Notes: generated by a model from the letters alone, not told the origin. Shown: positions 11,245 through 23,240, numbered from the stretch's first letter. The stretch is DNA of 64,000 nt from Hyparrhenia diplandra (GCA_015847255.1 JADLZK010001184.1:124001-188000), one strand, 5' to 3'. Numbers and translations: made by a program.

Positions 11245-11779
11245 GCCCACGGAATACACGGAAAATTGATTTTGCGTGGCGGGCACCTTAACACGCCCGC
11301 CACGGAAAATAAAGTATTTTGTGTGGCGGGCATGTTAAGGTGCCCGCCACGCAAAATCAATTTTGTGTGGCGGGCATCCTAAATGGCTCGTCCACGAAAA
11401 ACTAGAGAGGCCCAACAGCCCAATGAGACCCGATAGCCGTCCGCATATAAATATATAAACTTAGGATTTGGCACTCACGTAATCACCGGGCGCCTCCCTT
11501 GCTCCTTGCTCCGCTCGAGTGGCACTCACGAGAAACTTAGGGTTCCACTCTCGTCTCTCCACCGTAGTTTCAAAAAAAAACTCCCACCGGTGCCTCTCAC
11601 CGCTCCGCGGCGGCCCTCCCTTGCTCCCATCTCCCACCCGGCGGCCGGCGGATCCCCTTCCTCCTCGCTTCCCCTTCCTCCTCGGCTCCACCGGTGGATC
11701 TCGCGGCGACGGGGACGGCGGCGAGGGGCGGCCCGGGCGGGCGGATCTCGGGGCGACCGGTGATGGATCCGGCGGGACC

Positions 11780-11932
11780 GGCTCATCGGAGGCGGATCCC
11801 GGCCGGGCGGCTCACCGGGCGGCGGATCCCCGGGGGGAGCGGCTCACCGGCCGCGGATCCCGGCCGGCGGCGGCTCACCGGGCGGCGCATCCGGCGGGGG
11901 CGGCTCACCGGCCGCGGATCCCTCCCCTCCGC
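11780..11932 (+). repeat. Minisatellite, five copies of about 30 bp
   Basis: GGCTCACCGG (first copy GGCTCATCGG) starts at 11780, 11809, 11841, 11872 and 11902. Each copy is followed by a variant of CGGCGGATCCCCGG. Periods are 29-32 bp. It lies in the GC-rich core of the CACTA element. Confidence 0.8.
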
Positions 11933-12192
11933 GGCGCTACGGCGGCGGCCCCTCCCTCCCTCTGCGGCGTGACGGCGACGGCGGCCCCTTCCTCCCTCAA
12001 GATCTCGCGCCGACCCTTCCTCCAACGGCGCATCGGGCGGCGCTTCGTGACGACGGATCCGCGCCCGACCCTTCCTCCAACGGCGGCGGCGGCGCTCGGG
12101 AGGCGGCCAGCAGATCCGCGTCACCTTCCTCTCCGGCGGCTACTCCGTAGATCTGGCAAGGACGAGCTCGATCCGGTGTACCGGGCGCGTCG

Positions 12193-12278
12193 GCGGGCTC
12201 GATCCGGCGGTGGGGGCTCGTCGGCGGGCTCGATCCGGTGGAGGGGCTCGTCGGAGGGGCTCGATCCGGTGGCGGACG
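12193..12278 (+). repeat. Short GC-rich tandem repeat
   Basis: GGGCTCGATCCGG alternates with GGGGCTCGTCGG, two to three times, at the right side of the GC-rich core of the CACTA element. Confidence 0.65.
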
Positions 12279-12879
12279 TCGTTGGAGACGGCCGGATCCA
12301 CGGATGGCGTGAGCGACAGCGACCCGACGGCGGATCCCTAGGGGGCGGCGGCGGCGGTGCTGCCCTAGATGGGCTCTCGGCTGGGGCCTGTCTAGGGTTT
12401 TTCTCGATTTTTTTTTTTTTTTTAAACATTTACCGTGGCGGGCATCCTAATGTGCCCGCCACGGGTCATCTATTAACCGTGATGGGCAAGGAGCCCGCCA
12501 CGTATATTACTCGGATTAACCGTGACCTTCGTTGGGTGACGGGCGCCTACCCCCGCCCACGCAAAATCTCGGCGCCGTCACCCAAAAGTATTTCAGTACT
12601 AGTGTATGTGGCGGGGGATATAACAGTATTAAATGCTATTTTTTTAATTTGTATGGCTAGCCACTGTTATGTATTTCTCTATTACTTCGAGTTTTTTTAT
12701 TATTTTAGCCTAAAACTAATATTTAAAACAAAAACATGTTCCAAACTAAATTTTCAACATTGTTCCTTCTGAAGCGATCACCTAGAATCTCAGCACCGTC
12801 TCAATGGAGGTCCACTATTTTACAAAATATTTTCCTTGGCGTTTAGGTCTTATTATCCGTGGAGTTTTTTTTTTTAAAA

Positions 12880-13679
12880 AAACATGATGGTTAATGGTGG
12901 CCAACCGAGTCGCCTAGTCGGGCATAAAACCGTCATAGTTAATGGATTAATCGTGGCAGTTTTTATAAAATAACCACCACGGTTAATGTTGATTAACCCT
13001 AACAGGTTGTGGCGGTTTTTATGAAAAAGTCCCACCATAGTAAATACAGAGAAATAGAGTTTGTTCCAACTGTCTCCACTCCCTCCCTCGGAACTCGCCT
13101 CACCTCCCACCAATCCCCCAACCTCTCCTCCCTCCATTCCCTCCGCTCACTCCGCAACCCACTACGCTCCCTCTACTCCACATCCCATCTCCCCGGTGGC
13201 TCCATCCCTCTCCCACTCTCTCCCTCACTCCCTCCCTAGTGTGGTGCATCTATGTGCGGCGATGGCCTGCGAGCGGCATGATGGCGCAGTGGAGAGAGCG
13301 GCGCGGCCCTGCGAGCAAGGAGGTGGAGCGAGCTTCTCCCTTCCAATTCTCTCTCTCTCTCTTTCTCTCTCTCCCCATCCCTCCCCTGTTCCGCCTCACT
13401 AAAATCGAGAAGCATTTTATTAGACCGGAATGAAAAAATGGGGAAACAAAGCAAAATTCGAGGAGAATTGGGCGCAACAACGACGCCAGGATAATTATCC
13501 AAGCCCATTTAGGTCTAGATCTAGGCATTCTCCTTTTTTTTTATTGTTCCCAATATTAATCGTGGCTGTTTTTTTTTTGGGGGGTCAAAAAAACCGCCAT
13601 CGTGGCCTTTGTTCTTGGCGGTTCTTAAAACCGCCATGGTAAGCGAAAAAAAACCACTATAGTAAAAACAATTGTAGTA
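12880..13679. mobile_element. CACTA-like fragment
   Basis: Subterminal-style words occur near both ends in opposite orientations: GGTTAATGG and TGGCGGTTTTTAT at 12890-13030, AACCGCCATGGTAAG at about 13625-13645. The right edge reads TTGTAGTAGTA, one base away from a CACTA terminus. No CACTA start is found on the left and no target duplication could be set. A CT-rich microsatellite and an unrecognised GC-rich block lie inside. Confidence 0.4.
13340..13385. repeat. CT-rich microsatellite
   Basis: An interrupted (CT)n run with TTT and CCCC interruptions. The frames reported through it are low-complexity. Confidence 0.7.
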
Positions 13680-13829
13680 GTACCCATTTCACGTAAGACT
13701 TGGTTTGCTTGTCTACAAGCCTTTGGGTTTTTGATGAGCCCGGGCCCTTTCTGGTTCGTTGCTTGCTTGCAATACATCTTTGGACCTCCTAGGGGTGATG
13801 TGTAGTGGTAGAGCCGAGCCGCTTTGTGG

Positions 13830-14112
13830 AGCGATGAAGCTCGATAATGATGACACACCACATTAACTTCTTGGAAGGTTGAGACTTGTTGCGAGTATGT
13901 GGCGGCATGTCATGGTCCTTAGATGATGTTCACCATGGGAAGTAGGAGTTTCTTATTATTGCTTGCGGGGGTAAGCTCGGTAACGATGACGTGCGGTGGG
14001 CTTCGTCGCGTGTGTTAGGTCCTTAGCTATGTTCACCATGGAAAGTTGGAGCCGCTTTTGATGCTCACGGTAGCAGCTCACGGTAAGCTCGGCAACAATA
14101 ACGTTTGGTGGA
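13830..14112 (+). repeat. Degenerate direct repeats of about 90 bp
   Basis: The block from about 13915 to 14000 (CCTTAGATGATGTTCACCAT to GGTAAGCTCGG.AACGATGACG) recurs at about 14018-14112 with substitutions. A weaker third copy precedes it from about 13830. No coding frame is preserved across the copies and the origin is unknown. Confidence 0.55.
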
Positions 14113-17026
14113 CTGTTGGGTGTCGTTTATGTGTCAAATGAATATCAATTCCTATGTTGGAAGCACATGATCAAATTGAAGTGAAGAAAACGGTGGTGTG
14201 GTGCCAATTATGTAAATTAGCTTAACTTGTACCCAAAAATGTCCCATACTCTATCAACTTACCAAGCTCCATACATTCTCATTTGTAAAGCCTAACCATC
14301 TTGGATCAATTAACATGATGTTAAGGTGATTTACCTCCTTTGATTCAGTTAAAAAGATGAAGGGGGTCGGGGATTGGAAGAATGTGAGGAGAAACCACGC
14401 TTTCCTCAGACCAACACCGATTCAAAATGCGCAATATTTTTGAGTCACATATGAGGGAAGGTCCCTACTATTTTCTAGTACTAGAAAAGTAGAGTTGCAT
14501 AAAATATTTACAAACAAAAAAATGCAGAGGAAACAAAAATACAAGAATCATGATACATAATCTTTACAAAACATAAGGTTAACCAACATCTTTATGTAAA
14601 AGTTCATTCAAGATCATGAAAAAATTCAAAAATAGGTGGTATCATGATGACAATATTTGTCTTGTAGTTATTTCTACACTCACATGTATGTTATCAACAT
14701 TTTTCGATTGCAAGATAAATACCACCCTTTGTATGTGAAAATCAGTATGGAGTAATGATGACACATAAATATAAGAACATATCTTAGGTGGATAATAAAC
14801 AAAATAAAAACACTAGAGTTTATGCAAATGATTCCTTACCATCATGGAGCTAGTCCCGCCTGATGCTAATCCATAAGCTATGACTAGCTTGCTGGGGGTA
14901 AGGATGGTTGTGCCGACCCCTACAATGTAAAAGGCCCAAGGCCAAATATGTCCAACGACCTCCTAGTAATTTGTAAACCACATAGGATTGGTAGGAAGAG
15001 TGCCTCCTCCCATCTCCTTATAAATCTAGCCAAGGGGCAAGGGAAAATGCACTCTCTCATTCTCCAAACCCTAATATCCCAGTATTTCCTACCATTTCCA
15101 CTTTCTAATGTCGAACTAGTGTCGTAGTTGAAATTTAGGTGAAGTTATACACAAATATTTACATTCTAATACAACCTATGTCATTCAAGCACTGACCCAA
15201 AATTGAATCTGAATAAGCATAGGAGTTGTATCCATATAGATAACATCAAATTTGTATGGAGAAACACTTTCCCGATGCACAGTTGATAACTCATAAAAAG
15301 GAGGCAGGAACACATATACCTAATATCCTTTCGGTTCATGGAGGGATTGTAGTCTTGTATATACATACAAACTTCAATAGTGCAACTATATATTTTTATT
15401 TATTGTGATATATATGGACTAAACATGTAAAAATACACTATAAATCAAGGTTAAGCATGTGTCATGTACACTAGCTATCATCATGGGCGTAGATGAATTT
15501 GCATCCGAAAGTAAAAATAGTGTGTAGGCACAGGTGAATTTACAAACCGACAAGTAAAATTAGTGTGTTAGTTAGACAGCAGGCAATGAGTGTGCAACTA
15601 TAGCAGCATTCAATAATCTAACTCGTTTTGTGAAATATAATGTTAGTCCAATCTAGAGATAGTTTTTTCATGTTCCAAGAATCTTCCTACAAACCCTACA
15701 TCTGGCGGGACATGGATATACTCTTCAATAATCAAATCATTGATCACTGTAGTAGAGAACTATATAGAACCTATGTACCAAATTGTAGAGTTAGAGATTG
15801 AAGGACTAATTAAAAATGTATTCAACATATATATCACAAAAAATAGATTTGCCTTTTTATTTCATAAGATGGTGCTTCAACAAATCAATTATATTCTCAT
15901 TTGATGATGCATGGTCAAGTGTTATTCCAACCACCTTGTGTTCAATGTTCTAACTTTGAATGTAACTAATTATATTGTTGAGCAACTCAACTCCATTGTG
16001 TGTGTTTTTACATCAATGAACTGATTATCCTTTTGAAATTTCCAATTCAAAACGATGAAATGACAAGTGACAACCATGTACGCTACGGTTCAATTGCTTG
16101 TTTACATGTCGGTAGTCAAAGAGAACTTATAGATTACATTCTTGAGTGTAATCTTAAGTGCAATTCTCATCTCTTGAAATGGTCTGCAGCTCGCCATCGA
16201 CATGGCCTACAATGGAGGTCCCATGAGCTCTAATGATCGGAGGCAAAGGATGATACTTTGTTTTTATGGGGCTGGTTGTTGTCAATAGAGACTAAGTCGG
16301 TGACCATCATGATTCATGTTGCCTACTGCTTCAAATTGAGATTGATTGAGGGGAGACAGGAGGTGATGATCTAACAACGGAGGGCGGGGCGACGAGCTAT
16401 TTCGAAAAGGCTTAAGAGGTAGAGATTTGAGAAATTGAGCCCAATTCTAATGTGCCATTTGGTTTTGGATATAACAATATATACCAAGATTATTTGGATG
16501 GTTGCCATTACAATTTTGTGACTTTTTAGAAATATAAGAATATCATTACAATTTTACCTATTCTATGAGATGTCATTTTGATTATGCTATTACCGAGAAT
16601 ATGTCCCTGTCTACTTTTCATTCATGTGATCCTGCTAGCTACAAGGCTATACAATTTCGTATGGACAAACATACTCCTATAGTCTTCTTATTCTTCTCTT
16701 TTCTTCCCCCTTCAACTGCATCCTCCATGTACATCATGCTCAATTTCCTCTCTCATGGCTCGAGTTCAATTTGGATTTTACCCATGTGTATGTTAATGTG
16801 ATATTTTAGTGTTCGGTTTCGCCTTTGGTTAATAAAAAGTAGGGTTAGACCAACATATAAGGTTCTAGAGTCCATCTCATCAACCCTTTTATGCAAAACG
16901 GGAATGAAAACATAAGTGGAGTGGTGGTTGGTGTGAGTCACTCATCATGTAGAGTATATCTGAGTTATTTGGACTCGGGCATTACACTATTTCAAAGAAA
17001 ATAAAAATCTAATCAATGTTCCTTAC
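14113..17026. other. AT-rich spacer, no gene seen
   Basis: About 2.9 kb without a convincing gene. Short frames at 15181-15366, 16000-16233 and 16565-16801 are AT-rich, lack recognisable domains and have no promoter context. A TATAAATC word at about 15020, followed by ATGCACTCTCTC, could be a decayed promoter, but no ORF follows. Confidence 0.5.
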
Positions 17027-17028
17027 TT

Positions 17029-17600
17029 TTTTTTTTTTTGAACGAGGGAGCTTAACTATATTAAAACAATGTTATTACAAACTGGGGTTAAAGTGGCTGA
17101 CACGTAGATCGGGGTGCAATGAGCAATAAAAACATCAGAATGCTCTCTCCCGCCAAACTAACACAACTCATGAGCAGCCTCTTTTACACTCGATGACATT
17201 TGGATACTCGAATCATGGAAATGTTGAAGGATGACTCTCTTTGCTTCTTTGATGATGTGGCAACTTACAAAATGATTTTTGCATGGGTCGTTCAAATAGC
17301 AAATTGTTGCAAAGCGTCGATTCCAGCCGGAAAGGCCCATTCCGAGGCTTAGAGTATGTTTTAGACCCACCCAAGCAGCAAGGCATTTTGCTTCTTCAGC
17401 CAACCTGAATCTCTTGTCATTTGACCATCCAAAGAACAACACCTTACCTACATGGCTTCTTGCAATTAAACCAAGCCCGGCATGACCAGATTGGGGTTCA
17501 AAACCTGCATCCACATTTAGTTTTATCCTATCAGTGGGAGGTGGCGACCAATGATCTTTTTTTCTTTTTGATCACTTTGAAGAGCAAAAGACGATCCAAC
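17029..17600 (-). pseudogene. LINE 3' remnant with RNase H-like domain
   Basis: Read on the minus strand, the sequence encodes a WSPPPTDRIKLNVDAGFEPQ-type start, then GLGLIARSHVGKVLFF, then AEEAKCLAAWVGL. This is the layout of the RNase H-like (RVT_3) domain found at the C-terminus of plant L1-type LINE pol proteins (Asp in NVDAGF, Glu in AEEAK). The domain is followed by a 3' UTR and a poly(A), seen as a T run at 17027-17040 on the plus strand. The frame is closed by a stop just upstream of the domain, and no RT lies further upstream. It is a 5'-truncated dead copy. I found no target duplication. Confidence 0.7.
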
Positions 17601-17763
17601 ATTTTTCGTAGAGTAACAGATTGTTTTCACCTTTGGCATCCTACTTATTGTTTGAGTTCATTGGTGTGAGGTAGTTTTGAAGAAAAACACCTTTCTCAAA
17701 GACAATATCACTCTGAGGCCTTGGACTCTTTAGAAGAGGAACATAGATTGGCTCTTGTTTCTA

Positions 17764-18003
17764 TTCCCTCCATCCCAAATAATAAGTCATTCTAAGAATC
17801 ACGAAGAGTCAAAGCATCTTCAGTTTGACCCAATTTATATGATAAGACAATAATGGATCTCAACTAAGTATTATTAGATTCTTCATTAATTATATTTGCA
17901 TAGTATACCCAATCTTTATAACTTTTTTCTAATTTTGGTCAAACTTGAGATGTTTTAACTCTCCAAAATTCTTAGAATGACTTATAGTTTAGAATGAAAG
18001 AAG
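17764..18003. mobile_element. Stowaway MITE, 240 bp, TA target
   Basis: The left end reads CCCTCCATCCCAAATAATAAGTCATTCTAAG. The right end is its imperfect inverse (AGAATGACTTATAGTTTAGAATGAAAGAAG). TA flanks both sides (17762-17763 and 18004-18005). Length, AT-richness and TIR sequence match Tc1/mariner-derived Stowaway MITEs of grasses. Confidence 0.75.
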
Positions 18004-21000
18004 TATTGTTTAAAATAATATAAAAAGTTTGCGTATGTGTGATTCTGTATTGGTGTTCAGTCCTTTTTTCGCTTACTGAAAGCCTGCCTATTATTATGTG
18101 TTTTAGGGAAGCAACAGAAGGGGAGCATAGGAGTGATTCTACCTATATGTGAAATATGATCCAGACAAAGTATCTACCACATGCTATACGCATCTGGAAT
18201 TAGACATTGCAAAGCTTGTAATATGGTCGTTATTTAAATTCAATTAGACCTATATGGCTGTTATGTTGTGTGGCGCATATATGAGTCGCTTGCAGTTTAC
18301 TCTCCACACTCCTGCTGCCAGCTTCAACTTGCAAGTTGCACAGCAGCTGAGCACACACACCACCGCGGTGCCGCTGCATTAATCTCGGATGCCGCCGTCA
18401 GCAGACCGTGCACCACCACCACCTCCCCTCAAACTGTATGCCCCTACGGCCCTGCCTTGCCGGGCACTCCAACCAATGTAAATGGGCCACAGAAAGGCCT
18501 GTTCAGAAGGCAGGTAAAACGGCCGAAAGAACATAACGGGCTAGGGCACAAAACGGGTCCAAAATAAAAATGGGCCGCTCGAGAAGAAAAAAAATCTGAG
18601 AGAAAAGATCCAAAAGAAAATTGACTCATTAATTTGAAATTTATTCGAAGCCACGTTTCTTGCAGAAATTACACAATAGGCCCTATATTCTTGTAGCACT
18701 TATACTTGCTGGAAATTATGATTTTAGGGTTGGCAGGCAAGCCTATGGTGGTGCTGCCTCTGGTCATCATCAGAGGATGAAACAACAGGCATGGGTTGAA
18801 GTGGTAGGGCAAAATAGAAAACTTGTTGAACAAAGTTAATCTGTAAATTGATTTGCGCGATTGGATTCAACTCAATCGGTTCGGAAGGTCTTGCCCCAAT
18901 AGTATTTAAAATACATAATTCTTGTGTTAGAAATACAGCTCCCTAGGTTGGACTAAGCAGCCAAAACCATATTGGCTGGTTTCATGGGTGTGAATTTCCC
19001 CGTAGCCGTAATTACGTTCACCCAGACTCTAATTGGACATTCTATATATACATTTCAGTTTTCTTGATCAGAGAAACTGAACAATAAAGTCCATATCGTA
19101 GTTTAACAAGCTTATCTAAATCGGCCTAGCCAATTTCCCTAGATTTCCATAAACTAGTCATTTTCTTTGTTGTCAAGCATTCCCTCTATCTATATGTAGG
19201 TCTTATATTTGTATCTGATTAGATGTCCATTTGGATCTAGTAAAGTTTTTAGTTTTGGGTATTTTGTTTTATTTGTTTGGGGACCTTCCACTTATGCTCA
19301 ATTTATTTGGTGATCTGTGGTCCTTATAAAATATTTGGTTTCTGTAATTTGTGTTTGACTTACAACATCTACTGAACTACTTTATTGTTATCTTTATTCA
19401 TGAAGTCATGTGTTTAGTGTCTGGGTTTTCTTTCAGTTGTTTTGACACTGGCTAATTTTATTCTGATTGAATCAGATGTTGGATTGATATATTTTGAATC
19501 TTATCCATCATAATCTAATAAGATGGTGTTATATGTCTCCAGCAGTTTATTATTGTTCTGATGAATATTCTGTAACCTTTGGCCATCTGATTTTAACTGA
19601 TGGTGTCAAAATCAGGTGATACATCCACTTGAAACCCTTGTTTCCTCTGTCCATCCTAACCACATGTTATAATGTTCCAAAGCACCTGCGTGCTCATAGT
19701 AGGTTTGAAAGCATCCGAGTATCAAATCGACAGGTTCTTCAGGAAATAGAAATACTATTTAGATTGGTACAGCGAAGAAGCCCAATACTACTAATTTCCT
19801 AAAAAAAGAAGCGCAATAATGAACCTGCTTGACTGAGCTTTGCACGGCGGTGGTTGCACATGATTCAGGACCCAGACAGAGGCCGGATTGCCGGCGGATT
19901 CCAACTACTCCAGCTTCACAGGAGAGAGAGCAGGTATTCAGAATCATTCGGTTCCTTTCTCAAAAGAGAAAGGGTATTCAGGCGTGGGGTCCGTGGTGCC
20001 ACACCTCCCTGCAATCAAATGCTGCGTGACAGGAATCCAACAACAGGCAGGTAGGCAAGGTGCATGCACAAGGCCCCGCCCCGGAAGAACCAAACGGCCC
20101 GCAGTTGCCGATCGGTTGGCTCCAGACCAAGCCATGTGGCGTGTGGGTGGTCCGGCAAGGCGCGGCGGCTCTCAGCAATCGGGTTGCAGTGCAGCACACA
20201 TCGTTGGGCTTGGGCGTCCGCTCGTCGTCCTCTCTCTTCCCCTGCCTGATAAGCTCTCGTCCATCCAGCAGCCTACAGATACGGGGCGGAATTAAAGCTC
20301 CAAGGATGTCGCGTTCGTGTAGCTTTGAGAGATCACGTTCGAAAGCTCAATTCTTGGAACAGCTCGCGACCTGACGCGCGTCCCTGGATGTGAAAATGGT
20401 TGATTGGTGGGATCTGATGATCATATGGCGCAGAGGATCAGGGCACGCACTTATCACCGAGAGGTACGTTTGGTTAGATTTTTTCTCTTTCCCTTGTCAG
20501 TAACATGGCACATGCCGGGAGTGAGTGGATGGTAGTGATGCCTGAACGAGACCACTACCTACCGGCCAGTGCCAGCCACGAGCACGGGACCACCGCCGGT
20601 GGCCTTGCTCGCTTGCGACTGCGAGCACGACCGCTCCGTAGAGTAATAATAATCTGAAATCCAATTGCTTGGTAACACGTCTCCGAAACCACGTAATCTT
20701 TGCACAAAATAGACTTGGCCTGTTCTGATACAGTAGTTGTACAGATTCCCGGGCGCTGCACAAGATTCCGCCCGGGGGATCTCCGGGGTCCATGCACAGA
20801 GCCCCCACCCCACCCACCCTCTTGGAAATTCAGATTCCCCAACCCCGAGAGCCAGGAGACAAGAAATGGTTGATTAGCTGATAAAAGATTAGGAATGGTT
20901 TACTAGTCGCTAACCAGCCTGACCCGTTGAGCTCGTGGTCACCTTAACATATTGTTGCCAATCAATTATGCGGTGATGTGAGTTCTAGCGGTCGGAATCA

Positions 21001-21325
21001 TTCATCATAAATAAATAAATAAAAAAGTAAAATAGGTGTACTAATTCGGAGGCAATTTGTTCGACACCACGTGTTTTTTTTTTTATTGTAAACACATCAG
21101 TAGATCTGCATATCAACGCAGAAAGTTCAGTGCTGGAAATTGAAAACTTCAGGAGTACAAGATTTCGATTATGAAAATCCTATAGCAAAACAGAACATTG
21201 AAACTTACAAGTCATGAGTCATGACCAACAGCAATACATCTTGGTAAGTAGTAGAAACATCCTTAAGCTTGCACTGGCAGGCATCATCACCAAGCTTCAA
21301 CCTAATCCAGGAGCATTTATAGCAA
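18004..21325. other. Spacer, no gene seen
   Basis: About 3.3 kb. The GC-rich stretch 19850-20400 has overlapping frames in several phases on both strands, and none shows a known domain or a bias that favours one frame. The last few hundred bases are the 3' flank of the dehydratase gene. Confidence 0.45.
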
Positions 21326-21329
21326 GATT

Positions 21330-21335
21330 CTTATT
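21330..21335 (-). terminator. Polyadenylation signal AATAAG for the dehydratase gene
   Basis: On the minus strand GCAATAAGAATC occurs about 135 bp after the stop codon of the dehydratase gene. AATAAG is a common one-base variant of AATAAA in plants, and the spacing suits a normal 3' UTR. Confidence 0.4.
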
Positions 21336-21467
21336 GCATCTGTACAAAAATTACGCAAAAGCAAGCAACTAATCTAACTGACGCTGCTTTCTGAACATAC
21401 TAGCTACTTAGATCTGACACAAAAGCTTTAGTCAATTAACAGCGAAATCACGGGTGGCAACGTAAAT

Positions 21468-22709
21468 TCACTGCAGGTCGTAGACGGTGGAGTCGGCGGC
21501 GTAGCAGCCAAGCACGCGCACGAAGACGGCGAACTTCTCGATCTCCTGGATGGCCTCGCGGACGCGCGGGTCGTGCGCGGCGCCCTCGCAGTCCACGTAC
21601 AGGACGTGCGGGAAGGCGCGCAGCGTCGGCGCGCCCCGGGCGCTCGTGTCCAGGATCATCACCGGCGGCCGCGCACCGGATCCGTCAGCCGCCGCGCCGT
21701 CGTTGTTGATCACCTCCAGCTTGGTGAGGTTGATGTTGCGGGAGGAGAAGGCGGACAGCACCTTGAGCACCACCATCATGGAGCCGCCGCGGTGCGCGAC
21801 CACCATGCTAGTCTTGGCGCCGGCCTCCACGACGGGCGCTGCAGGCGACGGCGGCCTGGAGAGGAGCAGGAAGCGCGTGACGTTCCATGACTCGTCCTGG
21901 AGCCCGTGCGCCAGGACGTCGAGGCCGTACAGGTCGGCGGCGCGCGGGCTGGCGATGGCGGCGGTGTCGAGCATCCGGTTGGAGCGCAGCATCTCGACGG
22001 CGCCCGCCGTGTCCTCCACGGGCTCGGGCGCCACCCCGAGCCGTGCCAGCGCGCGTCCGCAGTGCGCCAGCGCCATCGGGTGGCTGATGACGCGGCGCAC
22101 CTGGGCGGCGCGCACCCCGGGCATGGCGAGCAGGCAGTAGTGCACGAAGAGGTTGATCTCCTGCACCACCACGAGGCCGTGGCGGAGGAGCAGGTCGTAG
22201 TTCCGCAGCGCGGTTCCCTCCATGGTGGACTCGACGGGGAGCACGGCGCGGTCGGCGGCGCCGCGCTCCACGGCCGCCAGCGCGTCCGCGAACGCGCGGC
22301 ACGGGACCGTCTCGCACCCGGGCAGCGCCGTCTTGGCCGCGAACTCGCTGTAGGCGCCCGGCGCGCCCTGGAACGCGACGCGGAGCCCGGACCCGTCCTG
22401 CCCCCGCCGCCCGTGCTCACCGAGAGGTGGATCCGGTTGTCCGCATGGCGGCCGTTGACGTGGGACCCGTTGACGCCTTTCTTCCCGTTGACGTGCCCGT
22501 TGACGCCCTTCTTCTTACCGTGGCCGTTGATGTGCTGTGCCTTGCCGTTGGGGAGCGGCTTCTCGGGCGCCTGGCCGTTCACGCCGCCGTTGATCTTGTT
22601 GGCAGCCGCGGCGACGGGGACGAAGGAGGAGGGCCTGTTGTGCCTTGTGCGGCGGGAGCTGGGGAGGAGGAGGTGCTTGGGGAGGTGGAGGGGGGGAGGT
22701 GTAGGCCAT
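21468..22709 (-). CDS. ADT: Arogenate/prephenate dehydratase, plastid type; two frameshifts
   Basis: The enzyme makes phenylalanine from arogenate (or phenylpyruvate from prephenate) in the plastid stroma. In 414 intronless codons I see three regions. First is a transit-peptide-like N-terminus (MAYTS start, then Arg/Ser-rich, then VAAAANKING) with a low-complexity NGK/VNG linker. Next, from about residue 105, is the PDT domain (RVAFQGAPGAYSEF, LPVEST, catalytic NVTRF at about 278). Last is a C-terminal ACT domain (KTSMVVAHRGG, from about 297 to the end). Two single-base indels break the frame: one extra base in the seven-G run at 22690-22696 just after the start, and one missing base in the C run at 22401-22405. 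Everything between is well conserved. The ESRP motif of the ACT domain reads EVIN. Family assignment is firm; ADT versus PDT substrate is not decidable here. Confidence 0.92.
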
Positions 22710-22864
22710 AGAACGCCGCGCCGGGGTCGAGGAGGAGGCGCCGGGAGGTGGGGATCGGCTGATCTGATGAGGCAGGCGGTGGAGGTTGGGAGCGAGGTGG
22801 GGGTTACCTTCCTTTTGCTTAGCTTAGCTTAGCAGACAGAGGGCTGGTGGGCGGAGGCTGTTGA

Positions 22865-22872
22865 CTTTTATA
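22865..22872 (-). promoter_or_regulatory. TATA box of the dehydratase gene
   Basis: TATAAAAG on the minus strand lies about 155 bp upstream of the ATG. A start site about 30 bp downstream would give a 5' UTR of roughly 125 bp. Confidence 0.6.
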
Positions 22873-23130
22873 ACCCCCAGCACCAGCACGGCAGCTGCCA
22901 ACTTGCCAAGTGAGCATGGACGGAGGTGGTCCGGGTTGCCTTGGTTTGCTGCCTACTACGACTATAATAATTGTCAGCTACCGAGCCCTGCCCGTTTATT
23001 GGCTGCCTTGCCGTGGCTTTGGCGGCCGACCGGTTATAATACGTTTTGATTTGCTTTGCTTCCAGATGTTTTGCATCGTTTTAGATTGCTGATGACCAAT
23101 GAGAACCCTGCAAAACCATTTTTTTTTTTT

Positions 23131-23240
23131 TTTGTCACCCAAAATTTTGGACGGATGGGGACGTGCATGTCACATCGCATATCAGAAGACGTTTCGTTTA
23201 TTAGTGGTAAATATTATACTATCATGGCGTAACTAGGCCA
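23131..23240 (+). mobile_element. Fragment of the MITE family at 55175-55485
   Basis: This piece (CCCAAAATTTTGGACGGATG through AGAAGACGTTTCGTTTATTAGTGG to ATCATGGCGTAA) matches the reverse complement of about 55370-55460 almost base for base. It holds only one side of the element and starts after a T run at 23118-23133. Confidence 0.65.

Larger units (their letters stand above)
11116..12604. mobile_element. Non-autonomous CACTA element, 1489 bp, TSD TAT
   Basis: The ends are CACTAGTACT at 11116 and AGTACTAGTG ending at 12604, a perfect inverted pair. TAT directly precedes (11113-11115) and follows (12605-12607), giving the 3-bp duplication typical of CACTA elements. Subterminal repeats built on GTGGCGGGCA and TGCCCGCCAC occur in both orientations near each end. 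The middle (about 11500-12400) is very GC-rich and holds tandem repeats. A long frame across it (11519-12772) is repeat-derived and runs through the element end, so I do not call it a gene. Confidence 0.8.

Noticed and set aside
11519..12772. A 417-codon plus-strand ORF across the GC-rich core of a CACTA element
   Set aside because: It is dominated by tandem repeats, open frames exist in other phases and strands as well, and it runs through the element's right end into flanking DNA.
12880..13679. A complete second CACTA element
   Set aside because: Only the right edge resembles a CACTA end (one base off) and no left end or target duplication was found, so it is called a fragment.
21550..22140. 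Long plus-strand ORFs opposite the dehydratase gene
   Set aside because: They are GC-rich shadows of the real minus-strand coding sequence and contain no domain.
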